The notes under the pieces are model-generated. The model was given only the letters and a program-made list of their open reading frames with translations. It had not been told where the DNA came from and did not search any database. From contig JBECKR010000286.1 in the NCBI GenBank assembly GCA_040235415.1, positions 1 to 36,439 on the forward strand: a stretch of DNA of 36,439 bases, given 5' to 3'. Position numbers and translations under genes: made by a program. The stretch is from JBECKR01 sp040235415 (GTDB lineage Bacteria; Acidobacteriota; Polarisedimenticolia; Polarisedimenticolales; Polarisedimenticolaceae). The first letter of the stretch is position 1, and every line of letters starts with the position of its first letter. This document shows, in pieces, positions 23,043 through 30,685 of this stretch.

Positions 23043-23588
23043 ATGAGAACGATCGAGACCGGTATCGAAGGACTGCTCGTGCTCGAGCCGAACGTGTTCG
23101 GCGACGAGCGCGGCTTTTTCCTCGAGACCTACAACCGTCGCACGTTCGGCGAGATCGTCGGCCGGGACGACGCTTTCGTCCAGGACAACCTTTCGCGCTC
23201 GAGGCGCGGGGTGCTCCGCGGGCTGCACTACCAGGTCCGTCGACCGCAGGGAAAGCTGGTGCGGGTCGTCGCGGGCGAGATCTTCGACGTCGCGGTCGAC
23301 CTGCGGCGGTCCTCGGCGACCTTCGGGCGCTGGTACGGGACGCTGCTGTCGGCCGCCGAGAAGCGTGCCATCTGGGTTCCGCCGGAGTTCGCGCACGGCT
23401 TCCTGGTGCGGTCCGAGCTCGCGGACGTGCTCTACAAGACGACGGAGTTCTACGCCCCGGAGCACGAGCGCGCGATTCTGTGGGACGATCCGGATTTGGG
23501 CGTCGCTTGGCCGCTCGACGGCGAGCCGATCCTGTCGGACCGGGACCGCGTCGCCGGACGGTTCCGCGATGCCGAGGTGTTCCCGTGA
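23043..23588 (+). CDS. rfbC: dTDP-4-dehydrorhamnose 3,5-epimerase
   Basis: A 181-residue cupin-fold RfbC/RmlC, the third step of dTDP-L-rhamnose synthesis. Visible: DERGFFLETYN, VLRGLHYQVRRPQGKLVRV (catalytic His in GLHYQ), GEIFDVAVDLRRSS, WVPPEFAHGFLV, and TTEFYAPEHERAILWDDPDLGVAWPL with the catalytic Tyr. ATG at 23043 follows GGAGTCGGGG. Its stop overlaps the rfbD start as GTGA. L-rhamnose is used in O-antigen, exopolysaccharide or glycolipids. Confidence 0.96.
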   Translation: MRTIETGIEGLLVLEPNVFGDERGFFLETYNRRTFGEIVGRDDAFVQDNLSRSRRGVLRGLHYQVRRPQGKLVRVVAGEIFDVAVDLRRSSATFGRWYGTLLSAAEKRAIWVPPEFAHGFLVRSELADVLYKTTEFYAPEHERAILWDDPDLGVAWPLDGEPILSDRDRVAGRFRDAEVFP

Positions 23589-24571
23589 GCCGGCTGTTGC
23601 TGACGGGCGCGAGCGGCCAGGTCGGGTGGGAGCTCCGCCGCTCCCTCCTGCCGCTCGGCGAGGTCGTGGCGCCGTCGAGGGCCGAGCTCGACCTCGAAGA
23701 CCCTGCGGCGCTCAAGCGGGCGGTCCGCGACGTCCGGCCGATCGCCGTGTTCAACGCCGCCGCGTACACGGCGGTCGACGACGCGGAGGACGACGCCGGA
23801 CGGGCCGAGGCGATCAACGCCGCGGCCCCCGCGGCGCTCGCCGAGGCCGTCCGCCGTCTCGACGCGCTGCTCGTGCACTTCTCGACGGATTACGTGTTCG
23901 ACGGTCGCTCGAAGCGGCCCTATCTCGAGTCCGATCCGACCGCGCCGCTCGGCGTCTACGGTCGGACGAAGCTCGACGGCGAGCGCGCGGTCGCGGCTTC
24001 GGGCTGCCGGCACGTGACGATCCGCTCGAGCTGGGTCTATGCGTCGAGGGGGCGGAACTTCCTCCGGACCGTTCTGAGGCTCGCGAGCGAGAAGGAGACG
24101 CTTCGCATCGTCTCGGATCAGGTCGGGTCGCCGACCTGGGCGCGGGCGCTCGCGGCCGCCGCCGTCCAGATCGCCGGACGGCTCCTCCCGGCCCCCGGCC
24201 GCACGCTCGACGATTCGCCGCCGCCGTACGGCACGTACCATCTGGCGTGCTCCGGCTCCACCTCGTGGCACGGGTTCGCGACCGCCATCCTGGAGCGGGC
24301 GGCGCGCGATCCGGACCTCGCGTCGCGGCTGCGGGCGGGGCCGTCCTCGGTGGAGGCGATCGCGAGCGCCGACTATCCCACCCCGGCGAGGCGGCCGGCC
24401 TACTCCGTCCTCGACTGCCGCCGCGCTCGCCGCGTCTTCGGGGTCACGCTCCCGCCGTGGGAGACCGCCCTCGACCTCTGCCTCGAGGAATGGGGGACAT
24501 TCCCCGATTTCTCACCGGGACAGCGGAACGTCCGCCGTCGTCAGAGCAGGCCGAGACGTTCGCGGCGGTAG
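23585..24571 (+). CDS. rfbD: dTDP-4-dehydrorhamnose reductase
   Basis: A 328-residue extended SDR, the last step to dTDP-L-rhamnose. Seen: LTGASGQVGWEL (NAD(P) loop), VFNAAAYTAVDDAEDD, HFSTDYVFDG, VYGRTKLDGERAV (YxxxK) and SDQVGSPTWARALA. The start is GTG at 23585 in the GTGA overlap with rfbC. The natural C-terminus seems to be PPWETALDLCLEE; the last 26 residues (starting WGTFPDFSPG) are encoded by a GGGGACATTCC repeat and by antisense of the rfbB 3' end, and look non-homologous. The 31-bp tail-to-tail overlap with rfbB follows from this. Confidence 0.94.
   Translation: MSRLLLTGASGQVGWELRRSLLPLGEVVAPSRAELDLEDPAALKRAVRDVRPIAVFNAAAYTAVDDAEDDAGRAEAINAAAPAALAEAVRRLDALLVHFSTDYVFDGRSKRPYLESDPTAPLGVYGRTKLDGERAVAASGCRHVTIRSSWVYASRGRNFLRTVLRLASEKETLRIVSDQVGSPTWARALAAAAVQIAGRLLPAPGRTLDDSPPPYGTYHLACSGSTSWHGFATAILERAARDPDLASRLRAGPSSVEAIASADYPTPARRPAYSVLDCRRARRVFGVTLPPWETALDLCLEEWGTFPDFSPGQRNVRRRQSRPRRSRR
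24491..24514 (+). repeat. GGGGACATTCC repeat, copy 2 (inside rfbD)
   Basis: TGGGGGACATTCCCCGATTTC carries a small stem GGGGA-CAT-TCCCC (24493-24505). The core is the same as in the copies at 18831 and 30606. Here it is translated as part of the rfbD tail. Confidence 0.5.
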
Positions 24572-25635
24572 TTGCCCGATTGGATGTTCTCGCACCAGTC
24601 GAGATGGTCGAGATACCAGCGGACGGTCTCCCGGAGCGCGGAGTCGAAATCCCGACTCGGGCGCCATCCGATCTCGCGCTCGAGGCGGGACGGGTCGATC
24701 GCATACCTCCGGTCGTGCCCGGGGCGATCCGGCACGAACGTCTTGAGCTCGGCATAGCCGCCTTTGCCCGACGCGCGCAATGCGGGGTTCCCCGTGGCGG
24801 GGCGAAGCTCCTCGAGGGTGGCGCACAGCCGGTCGACGATCTCGAGATTCGTGCGCTCGCATCGCGCGCCGATGTTGTACTTCGCGCCGGGCTTGCCGCG
24901 CCTCAAGACCTCGAGGATCGCCGCGCAGTGGTCGTCGACGTACAGCCAGTCGCGGACGTTCCCGCCGTCGCCGTAGATCGGCAGCGGCTTGGCCTCGATC
25001 GCGTTCAGGATCATGAGCGGAATGAGCTTCTCCGGGAACTGGAACGGGCCGTAGTTGTTCGAGCAGTTCGTGATCAGGGCCGGCAGGCCGAACGTCGCGT
25101 GGTAGGCCCGGACGAGATGGTCCGCCGCCGCTTTCGATGCCGCGTACGGCGAGTTCGGCGCATACGGCGTGTCCTCGGTGAACGTGCCCTCGGGGCCGAG
25201 CGATCCGTAGACCTCGTCGGTCGATACGTGCAGGAAGCGGAACGCCGCCACGGCCGCGCCGTCGTCGTCCCCGGCCTCGGCGAGCCGCCGCCGGGACGTC
25301 TCCAGGAGCGTGTACGCCCCGACGATGTTGGTGCGGACGAACTCGCCCGGGGCCTCGATCGACCGGTCGACGTGGCTCTCGGCGGCGAAGTTCACGACCG
25401 CCGCCGGGCGATGCTCCCGGAAAACCGCGTCCATCGCGGCGGCGTCCGCGATGTCGGCCCGGACGAACACGAATCGGGGATCGACCTTGACGTCCTCGAG
25501 GTTCGCGAGGTTGCCGGCGTACGTCAGCCGGTCGACGACCACGACGCGCGCGCCGGTCTCGGCGAGCGCCTTCCTCACGAAGTTCGAACCGATGAAGCCG
25601 GCGCCGCCGGTGACGAGCACGCAGTCCATGGTCAT
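24541..25635 (-). CDS. rfbB: dTDP-glucose 4,6-dehydratase
   Basis: A 364-residue extended SDR, the second step of dTDP-rhamnose synthesis. Motifs: VTGGAGFIGSNF (NAD loop), DRLTYAGNLANLEDV, NFAAESHVDRSI, HVSTDEVYGSLG (catalytic Asp/Glu), YAASKAAADHLVRAY (YxxxK), NCSNNYGPFQFPEKLIPLMI and DWLYVDDHC. The start is ATG at 25635 or 25629; AGGAG spacing favours the second slightly. It faces rfbC-rfbD convergently, instead of the usual single rfbBDAC operon. rfbA, the thymidylyltransferase, is not in the window. Confidence 0.96.
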   Translation of the reverse strand: MTMDCVLVTGGAGFIGSNFVRKALAETGARVVVVDRLTYAGNLANLEDVKVDPRFVFVRADIADAAAMDAVFREHRPAAVVNFAAESHVDRSIEAPGEFVRTNIVGAYTLLETSRRRLAEAGDDDGAAVAAFRFLHVSTDEVYGSLGPEGTFTEDTPYAPNSPYAASKAAADHLVRAYHATFGLPALITNCSNNYGPFQFPEKLIPLMILNAIEAKPLPIYGDGGNVRDWLYVDDHCAAILEVLRRGKPGAKYNIGARCERTNLEIVDRLCATLEELRPATGNPALRASGKGGYAELKTFVPDRPGHDRRYAIDPSRLEREIGWRPSRDFDSALRETVRWYLDHLDWCENIQSGNYRRERLGLL

Positions 25636-25681
25636 CCGCTCCTGTCGGCCCCGGCCCCCGGAACGACCGGGGCGGCCGGGC

Positions 25682-27148
25682 TCATCGCGAGGCCGGAATC
25701 GGCGCTTCCTCCGCCACGGCGGCGTCCGCCCGAGCGAGGCACTGCGAGACGATCTCCTCCGCGATGTCCTCGACCGTCCGCCGCTCGCCGTCGAGTGTCA
25801 GGACGGTCGTCTTCTCGCTCCGCCGGAGCGCCTCGCCGGCGGTGGCGTAGGCGTCCTGGAGGAGCTTCAGGAAACGCTCGTTGTGGTAGCGGTCGAGCTC
25901 GCCGCCGCGCGCCCGCAGCCGGGCCATGAGATCTTCCGTCGAGACCTGGACCAGGGCCAGCACTCCCGGCACGGGCGGCCGCACGAGGTCGAAGACGTTG
26001 AGCAGCCACACCTCGGGCGCTTTGCGAACGAACGTCCACCACTTCGCGAGGCGAATCCGTCGGTGGCCCGCGAGATAGCGCAGCAGCTGCTGCGTCCCGC
26101 GGTCGTCGAACCGACCGAGATAGAAGTCGGCGTCCGCCCAGGCGAGCACGTCGACGAGGGCGTTGCCGTCGCCGACCACGAACCGCGCGGTGCGGCCGTG
26201 CTCGAGCGCCTCGCCGATCCGCGCGCGATCGACCATCTCCGCGAACTTGAACCCCTTGAACAGACCCCCGGTACGGAACAGCCAGGCAAGGAACGAGGGC
26301 CACGCCCGGCTGCGGGTGACCGGCACCGCCCCCGGCGACTCGCGCACGCCGTCGGCGTCGGCCTCCAGGATCTTACGCGACAGCCCGACGGTGCGCCCGA
26401 CCGACCCGAGCCGGCGGGTGACCTCGCCGAACGCGCGCTCGCGGAGATCGTCGTCGATGCCGCAGATCGCGACGCGCAGGGGGGGTCCCGGGCGCTTCCC
26501 GGGCACCGGCGGAGGCGGCGGCGCCAGCGCCAGGACGTCCTCGCGCACCTTCTCGGCGATGTCGCGCGCGTCGAGCGAAGCCGGGTAGCTGCGCGGTCGA
26601 CCGACACGGGCGTCGGTGTTGATCGGCACCGGAACGAGCTGCCCGCGCGGCCAGATCCGCTCCGGGCCGGAAAGCCACACCGGCACGACCAGGATGCCGG
26701 GAAGGGACTTCACGAGCTTCCCGATGCCGGGGCGGAACTTCGCGACCACCCCGGCCTCACCGCGGCTTCCCTCGGGGAAGAAGATCACGCTCTCGCCGTG
26801 CTGCAGGACCTCGATCACCGGGCGCAGCGGGTCCTCCCCTCCCGCGGGGTGCCGCGAGATCGGGATGCCGTTCATCAGCGTCAGCGCCGCGGTACGGCGG
26901 ATCGCGTTCTGCCCGAAGTAGTCGGCTGCGGCGACCGGGTGGACGTAGCGCAGGCGGTGGAGCGGGAACAGGCTCATCAGGATGCCGGCGTCGAGATGGG
27001 AGTTGTGATTCGCGACGACGATGCAGGGGCCCGACGGAACGAGGTCGCGCCGGCGGAACCGGGTTCCGATGACCCAGTGCGCGAGAGGGCGCACGAAGCC
27101 GATGTGGAAGAGGTACAGCGCGATCAGCTCGAACCAGCGGCGAATCAC
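25682..27148 (-). CDS. PlsC-type acyltransferase fused to a degenerate thymidylate-kinase-like domain
   Basis: A 488-residue two-domain protein. Residues 1-210 are a lysophospholipid acyltransferase: a hydrophobic N-terminal segment, VVANHNSHLD (HX4D, His49/Asp54), NGIPISRH, and FPEGSRG (124-130). After a Pro-rich linker (210-223), residues 224-488 look like a thymidylate-kinase-type P-loop domain: VPGVLALVQVSTEDLMARLRARG then LDRYHNERFLKLLQDAY, as in the lid/substrate region of Tmk. At the P-loop, where GIDGSGKST is expected, the sequence is GIDDDLRER (230-238), with no Gly-Lys-Ser/Thr. The domain is therefore unlikely to be a normal kinase. GTG at 27148 lies 2 nt after the CdsA-like stop, so the two should work together in phospholipid or glycolipid metabolism. 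Confidence 0.83.
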   Translation of the reverse strand: MIRRWFELIALYLFHIGFVRPLAHWVIGTRFRRRDLVPSGPCIVVANHNSHLDAGILMSLFPLHRLRYVHPVAAADYFGQNAIRRTAALTLMNGIPISRHPAGGEDPLRPVIEVLQHGESVIFFPEGSRGEAGVVAKFRPGIGKLVKSLPGILVVPVWLSGPERIWPRGQLVPVPINTDARVGRPRSYPASLDARDIAEKVREDVLALAPPPPPVPGKRPGPPLRVAICGIDDDLRERAFGEVTRRLGSVGRTVGLSRKILEADADGVRESPGAVPVTRSRAWPSFLAWLFRTGGLFKGFKFAEMVDRARIGEALEHGRTARFVVGDGNALVDVLAWADADFYLGRFDDRGTQQLLRYLAGHRRIRLAKWWTFVRKAPEVWLLNVFDLVRPPVPGVLALVQVSTEDLMARLRARGGELDRYHNERFLKLLQDAYATAGEALRRSEKTTVLTLDGERRTVEDIAEEIVSQCLARADAAVAEEAPIPASR

Positions 27149-27150
27149 GG

Positions 27151-28014
27151 TCAGGTCAGCCAATGCAGGATGTGGAAGTAGACCGGGACGGCGTACAGCG
27201 CCGGCACCGTGCGATCGAGGAACGCCCCGCGACCGAGTCGGGTCGAGCTGCCGAGGTCGAGGTCCTCGGCGACCGCGTCGGTCACGACCGAGCCGGCAGT
27301 CACCGCGACGGCGACGCCGAGGCCGGCGAGGCTTCCGATGCCGGATTCGAGGCCCGCGAACTCCGCCAGGAACGCGCCGGCTCCCACGGCGATTCCGGTG
27401 CCGATCGCGACACCCAGCAGGCCCCGGAACATCCCGGACCCCGCGACGACGCGCCCGAGCAAGCGTTGCGGGAGCTCGGCGCCGAGGACCAGCAGCCCGA
27501 ACAGCTCGAGCTTGCCGCTCCCGCCGTGCGCCAGGAGGCCCAGGTGTGCGGTGCAGTACACGAAGAACACCGCCCCCATGAGGATCCGTCCCATGGAGTC
27601 GAGCAATCCCGCGTGGGTCCGGCCGAACGACAGCAGCACGGGAAGGGTCAGGAACAGCGCCACCGGCACGAGCGCCAGGAACGTCCGCTCCGACCCGGTG
27701 AACGCCGGCCACAGCGCCATGGGGATCGCGAGGTAAGCGGCCAGGATGGCGTAGCGGTCCTTGGGCCGCACCGGCGCCACGAAGAAGAACGCCCGCAGGG
27801 ACGCGAACATGAGCGCCGCCAGCAGCACGAACGACAGCCACACCGGCGCGAGCGACAGGCAGATGAGGAGCGCGGCGAACGCCCCCCAGAATCCGGCCCA
27901 GCCCGGGAGCCCCCGGAACCGGCCGCCGCGGCCGCGCGCGACGAGCGCGATGACCGCCGTGGCGAGCACCGCGCCGAGGAGCATCACGGCCATCGCGGGG
28001 ACGGGAAGCTCCAT
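27151..28014 (-). CDS. CdsA-like phosphatidate cytidylyltransferase family protein
   Basis: A 287-residue polytopic membrane protein with about eight TM segments. The final part has GLGVAVAVTAGSVVTDAVAEDLDL and STRLGRGAFLDRTVPALYAVPVYFH, which corresponds in position to the CdsA signature S-x-x-KR...G.LDR.D. The usual Lys/Asp pattern is altered (SSTRLGRGAFLDRTV), so CDP-diacylglycerol synthesis should not be assumed. Homologues of this type are often encoded next to a PlsC-like acyltransferase, as here (2-nt gap). ATG at 28014 follows GGGAG. The frame is open upstream to 28089 but that part overlaps the promoter region. Confidence 0.78.
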   Translation of the reverse strand: MELPVPAMAVMLLGAVLATAVIALVARGRGGRFRGLPGWAGFWGAFAALLICLSLAPVWLSFVLLAALMFASLRAFFFVAPVRPKDRYAILAAYLAIPMALWPAFTGSERTFLALVPVALFLTLPVLLSFGRTHAGLLDSMGRILMGAVFFVYCTAHLGLLAHGGSGKLELFGLLVLGAELPQRLLGRVVAGSGMFRGLLGVAIGTGIAVGAGAFLAEFAGLESGIGSLAGLGVAVAVTAGSVVTDAVAEDLDLGSSTRLGRGAFLDRTVPALYAVPVYFHILHWLT

Positions 28015-28084
28015 CGGGTCTCCCTCTCGCACGGCGCCCGCCCCCGGGCGCCGCAGGCTCGGGATGAAGTCGAAAGAAGTCAAC

Positions 28085-28113
28085 AGCATAGCAGCACAGG
28101 GGGCCCTTCAAAA
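28085..28113 (-). promoter_or_regulatory. Candidate promoter of the CdsA-like/PlsC operon
   Basis: Minus strand: TTTTGA (28113..28108), 17 nt, TATGCT (28090..28085), 3 of 6 and 4 of 6 to consensus. Its -35 overlaps the -35 of the divergent gnd promoter, so RNA polymerase probably cannot occupy both. Confidence 0.35.
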
Positions 28114-28135
28114 GCACGGCTCGAAGGCGTACATT
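28107..28135 (+). promoter_or_regulatory. Promoter of gnd-pgl
   Basis: TTCAAA (28107-28112), exactly 17 nt, TACATT (28130-28135), each 4 of 6 to consensus. Predicted start near 28142, about 49 nt before gnd. The -35 is shared with the divergent candidate promoter. Confidence 0.42.
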
Positions 28136-28190
28136 GGGCCGTCGCGACCCCGGCCGGGCCGGACGTTGCCCGGCCCGGGAGGAGGCAGGC

Positions 28191-29090
28191 ATGCAACTGG
28201 GAATCGTCGGTCTCGGCCGCATGGGGCTCGCCATGGCCCGCCGCCTGATCCGGGCCGGCCACGACGTCGCCGGAACGGCCAAGAGCGCGGAATCGATGAA
28301 GGCGCTCGAGGCGTCGGGCGGACGGCCGAGTCGCAACCTCAAGGAGCTGATCACCGCCCTCGATCCGCCGAGGTTGCTGTGGCTCATGGTGCCGGCCGGC
28401 AAGACCGTCGACAGCATCGTCGGACAGGCGACGCCGGGCCTCGCCAAGGGAGACCTCATCGTCGACGGCGGGAACTCGAACTACCACGACAGCCTGCGGC
28501 GTGCCGATCATCTGAGATCGAAGGGCATCGGGTTCGTGGACGTCGGGATCGGCGGCGGGGTATGGGGGTCGGAGCACGGCTACTGTCTGATGGCCGGCGG
28601 CGACGATGGGGATTTCCATCGGATCGAGCCGGTGCTGCGCGATCTCGCCGCCGACGGGGGCTACCTTCACACCGGCCCGATCGGCTCCGGGCACTACGCG
28701 AAGATGGTCCACGAGGCGATGCACTACGGCATGCTGCAGGCGTTCGGCGAGGGGTTCGAGCTCCTCGCCCGCAGCCGCTACCACTTCGACCTCAAGGCGC
28801 TGACGCACGCTTGGAACCGGGGCGGTCTGATCCGCTCGTACACCCTCGAGCTCGCGGAGGCCGCGTTCGAGGAGGACCCCCGGATGTCCGAGATCCGAGG
28901 CTGGGTCGAGGACTCCGGCGAAGGCCGCTGGGCGGTGCGCGAATCGCTCGACCTCGAGGTGCCCGTTCCGGCGTTGACGGTCGCGCTGCAGGCGCGGCTC
29001 GCCTCCCGGCAGGAAGATTCGTTCTCCGCGAAGATCGTCGCGGCATTGCGGCACCGGTTCGGAGGGCACGCGGTCAAGAAGGCGGACTGA
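28191..29090 (+). CDS. gnd: 6-phosphogluconate dehydrogenase (short, NAD-type)
   Basis: A 299-residue decarboxylating 6-phosphogluconate dehydrogenase of the short GndA/YqeC type rather than the 470-residue NADP type. Seen: GIVGLGRMGLAMARRL (Rossmann loop), VDGGNSNYHDSLRRA, VDVGIGGGVWGSEHGYCLMAGG (substrate site; usual DxGTSGG is here DVGIGGG), and GPIGSGHYAKMVHEAMHYGMLQAFGEGF with the catalytic Lys. It yields ribulose 5-phosphate and CO2. ATG at 28191 follows GGGAGGAGG. pgl, encoding the preceding pathway enzyme, starts 80 nt downstream. Confidence 0.94.
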   Translation: MQLGIVGLGRMGLAMARRLIRAGHDVAGTAKSAESMKALEASGGRPSRNLKELITALDPPRLLWLMVPAGKTVDSIVGQATPGLAKGDLIVDGGNSNYHDSLRRADHLRSKGIGFVDVGIGGGVWGSEHGYCLMAGGDDGDFHRIEPVLRDLAADGGYLHTGPIGSGHYAKMVHEAMHYGMLQAFGEGFELLARSRYHFDLKALTHAWNRGGLIRSYTLELAEAAFEEDPRMSEIRGWVEDSGEGRWAVRESLDLEVPVPALTVALQARLASRQEDSFSAKIVAALRHRFGGHAVKKAD

Positions 29091-29170
29091 GCCGCCGCGG
29101 TTGCGGGATCGCCGCCGGTCGACCTAACTTGAAGCGGGAGCCGCCCCCCGTCCCCGGAGACTCGAGCTCG

Positions 29171-29905
29171 ATGCGTCCGGTCCTGAGCCTGTCCGACGCG
29201 GCGTCCGTGGCCGAGGCCGCGGCCGAGATCTTCGTCGCGACCTCCGTCGCCGCGGTCGAGACCACCGGCCGCTTCGTCGTCGTTCTGGCGGGCGGCTCGA
29301 CGCCGAGGCCGTTGTACGAGCTGCTCTCGCGCCGGGAGTACGGCGAGCGGGTGCCCTGGGACCGGACCTGGGTGACGTTCGGGGACGAGCGCGCCGTCCC
29401 GCCCGATCACGAGGACAGCAACTACCGCATGGCGCACGAGGCCCTGCTGTCGCGCGTCCCGATCCCGGCGGAGCAGGTGCTCCGGATCCGTGGCGAGCTC
29501 CCCAACGCCTCCCGCGCGGCCCTGTTCTACGAGGAGACGCTGCGCGGGCTCTACCCCCGCGAGCCGTTCCCGCGCTTCGATCTCGTGCTGCTCGGAATGG
29601 GTCCGGACGGCCACACCGCCTCGCTGTTTCCGGGAACGGATGCGCTCGACGAGACCGAGCGCTGGGTCGTCGGGAACTACGTCACGAAGCTCGCCGCGTG
29701 GCGAATCACGCTCACGCTGCCGGCCCTCAACGCGGCGCGGCACGTGTTGTTCCTCATCACCGGCAAGGACAAGGCGGAGCGCGTCGCCGAGGCTTTCGGC
29801 GGCCTCGCGCACGCCGGCAAGCTCCCGTGCGAGCGGATCGTGCCGGCCGACGGCGCGCGCGAGATCCTCGTCGACGCCGACGCCGCGTCGGCGATCCCGG
29901 ACTAG
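29171..29905 (+). CDS. pgl: 6-phosphogluconolactonase
   Basis: A 244-residue NagB-fold lactonase (DevB type) that hydrolyses 6-phosphogluconolactone to 6-phosphogluconate, the substrate of Gnd. Motifs: VVLAGGSTPRPLYELL, TFGDERAVPPDHEDSNYRMA and LLGMGPDGHTASLFPGT. ATG at 29171 is accepted from family alignment by eye; the upstream sequence (CCCCGGAGACTCGAGCTCG) holds GGAG at a long distance. Its TAG stop overlaps the stop of the convergent hydrolase gene by 4 nt (CTAG). Confidence 0.95.
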   Translation: MRPVLSLSDAASVAEAAAEIFVATSVAAVETTGRFVVVLAGGSTPRPLYELLSRREYGERVPWDRTWVTFGDERAVPPDHEDSNYRMAHEALLSRVPIPAEQVLRIRGELPNASRAALFYEETLRGLYPREPFPRFDLVLLGMGPDGHTASLFPGTDALDETERWVVGNYVTKLAAWRITLTLPALNAARHVLFLITGKDKAERVAEAFGGLAHAGKLPCERIVPADGAREILVDADAASAIPD

Positions 29906-30588
29906 CGCGGCGGGGCGTCGTCGAGCTCGAACAGGTCGGCCGCCTCCTCGAGAATCCGCTCGATCGACGCGGTCAAGCGGTGGTCGTCGTCGACCTCGAC
30001 GAGATCGACTCCTTCACGTGTCGCCGCGTACCGCTTCGAGTACGCGACGTCGATGGTGCCGTCGCGCGTCCCGTGGACGATCCGGACCGGACAGCGCGGC
30101 TCGGGGTACGCCGGATGACGGCGCGCGTCCTCGACGAACTCCCAGTGCAGAGCCTGCAGGCGGCCGGCGGCATCCGGGACCGGATGGGTGCCGCTCGCGC
30201 GCCAACGCTCGAGGTCGCTCGCGCCGAGCACGTCCTTCCAGCGGCCGGCGAGATCGAAGCCCGGGCAGAGCAGCAGCAGACGGTCGACCCGGCGGGGGCG
30301 CAGCTCCGCCCAGCGGGCCGCGAGGTAGCCCCCGAGGCTCGAGCCGATCAAGCGCCACGGCCGGCCCGCGCCGTACGCGGCGTCCATGCGGTCGAGCTCC
30401 TCGAGCATCGACGTGTAGGTCATCGTCGCGAACGTCGGGACGTTCAGGTCGGGCAGCCTCAGCTCGACGCCGCGGCGGCGCAGCATCTCACGCAGCGCCA
30501 CGCCCTTGCGCGAAAGCGCGCTCGAAGCGAACCCGTGAAGGTAGGCATAATTGAAGTTATCCGAGGATTTCGCCGTCGCCGCACCCAT
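29902..30588 (-). CDS. Alpha/beta-hydrolase (YqiA/UPF0227-like)
   Basis: A 228-residue alpha/beta hydrolase: AYLHGFASS (oxyanion region), LIGSSLGGYLAARWAEL with the nucleophile elbow GSSLGG, RIVHGTRDGTIDVAYSKRY with the acidic residue, and DDDHRLTASIERI with the catalytic His. The fold and short length fit the YqiA/YcfP-like esterase group, whose natural substrates are unknown. ATG at 30588 (MGAATAK) is preferred. An upstream in-frame ATG at 30624 would translate the GGGGACATTCC repeat. It is separated from tkt by 97 bp containing paired repeats. Confidence 0.83.
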   Translation of the reverse strand: MGAATAKSSDNFNYAYLHGFASSALSRKGVALREMLRRRGVELRLPDLNVPTFATMTYTSMLEELDRMDAAYGAGRPWRLIGSSLGGYLAARWAELRPRRVDRLLLLCPGFDLAGRWKDVLGASDLERWRASGTHPVPDAAGRLQALHWEFVEDARRHPAYPEPRCPVRIVHGTRDGTIDVAYSKRYAATREGVDLVEVDDDHRLTASIERILEEAADLFELDDAPPR

Positions 30589-30605
30589 CACTCCGAGTCT
30601 ACCAG

Positions 30606-30628
30606 TCCCCGGAAACGGGGACATTCCA
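30606..30628 (+). repeat. GGGGACATTCC repeat, copy 3
   Basis: TCCCC-GGAAAC-GGGGA stem (30606-30621) followed by CATTCCA. It shares the core GGGGACATTCC with copies at 18831 and 24491. It faces the inverted copy at 30661, about 35 bp away, giving a paired arrangement like bacterial interspersed mosaic elements. Confidence 0.52.
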
Positions 30629-30660
30629 CATTCTTCCTCGTTCAGGAGTCCCGGAGTGCG

Positions 30661-30682
30661 AAATAGGAGAATGTCCCTATTT
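30661..30682 (-). repeat. GGGACATTC repeat, copy 4 (inverted), possible tkt terminator
   Basis: AAATAGG, 8-nt loop, CCTATTT: 7-bp stem 3 nt after the tkt stop on minus. The minus strand reads AAATAGGGACATTCTCCTATTT, containing the repeat core GGGACATTC. It is AT-richer than its surroundings and could act as a transcript end. Confidence 0.48.
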
Positions 30683-30685
30683 CAC

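Noticed and set aside
30589..30624. Upstream ATG (30624) as the start of the alpha/beta-hydrolase
   Set aside because: The added residues would be a translation of the GGGGACATTCC repeat and do not belong to the hydrolase fold. ATG at 30588 is a better start.
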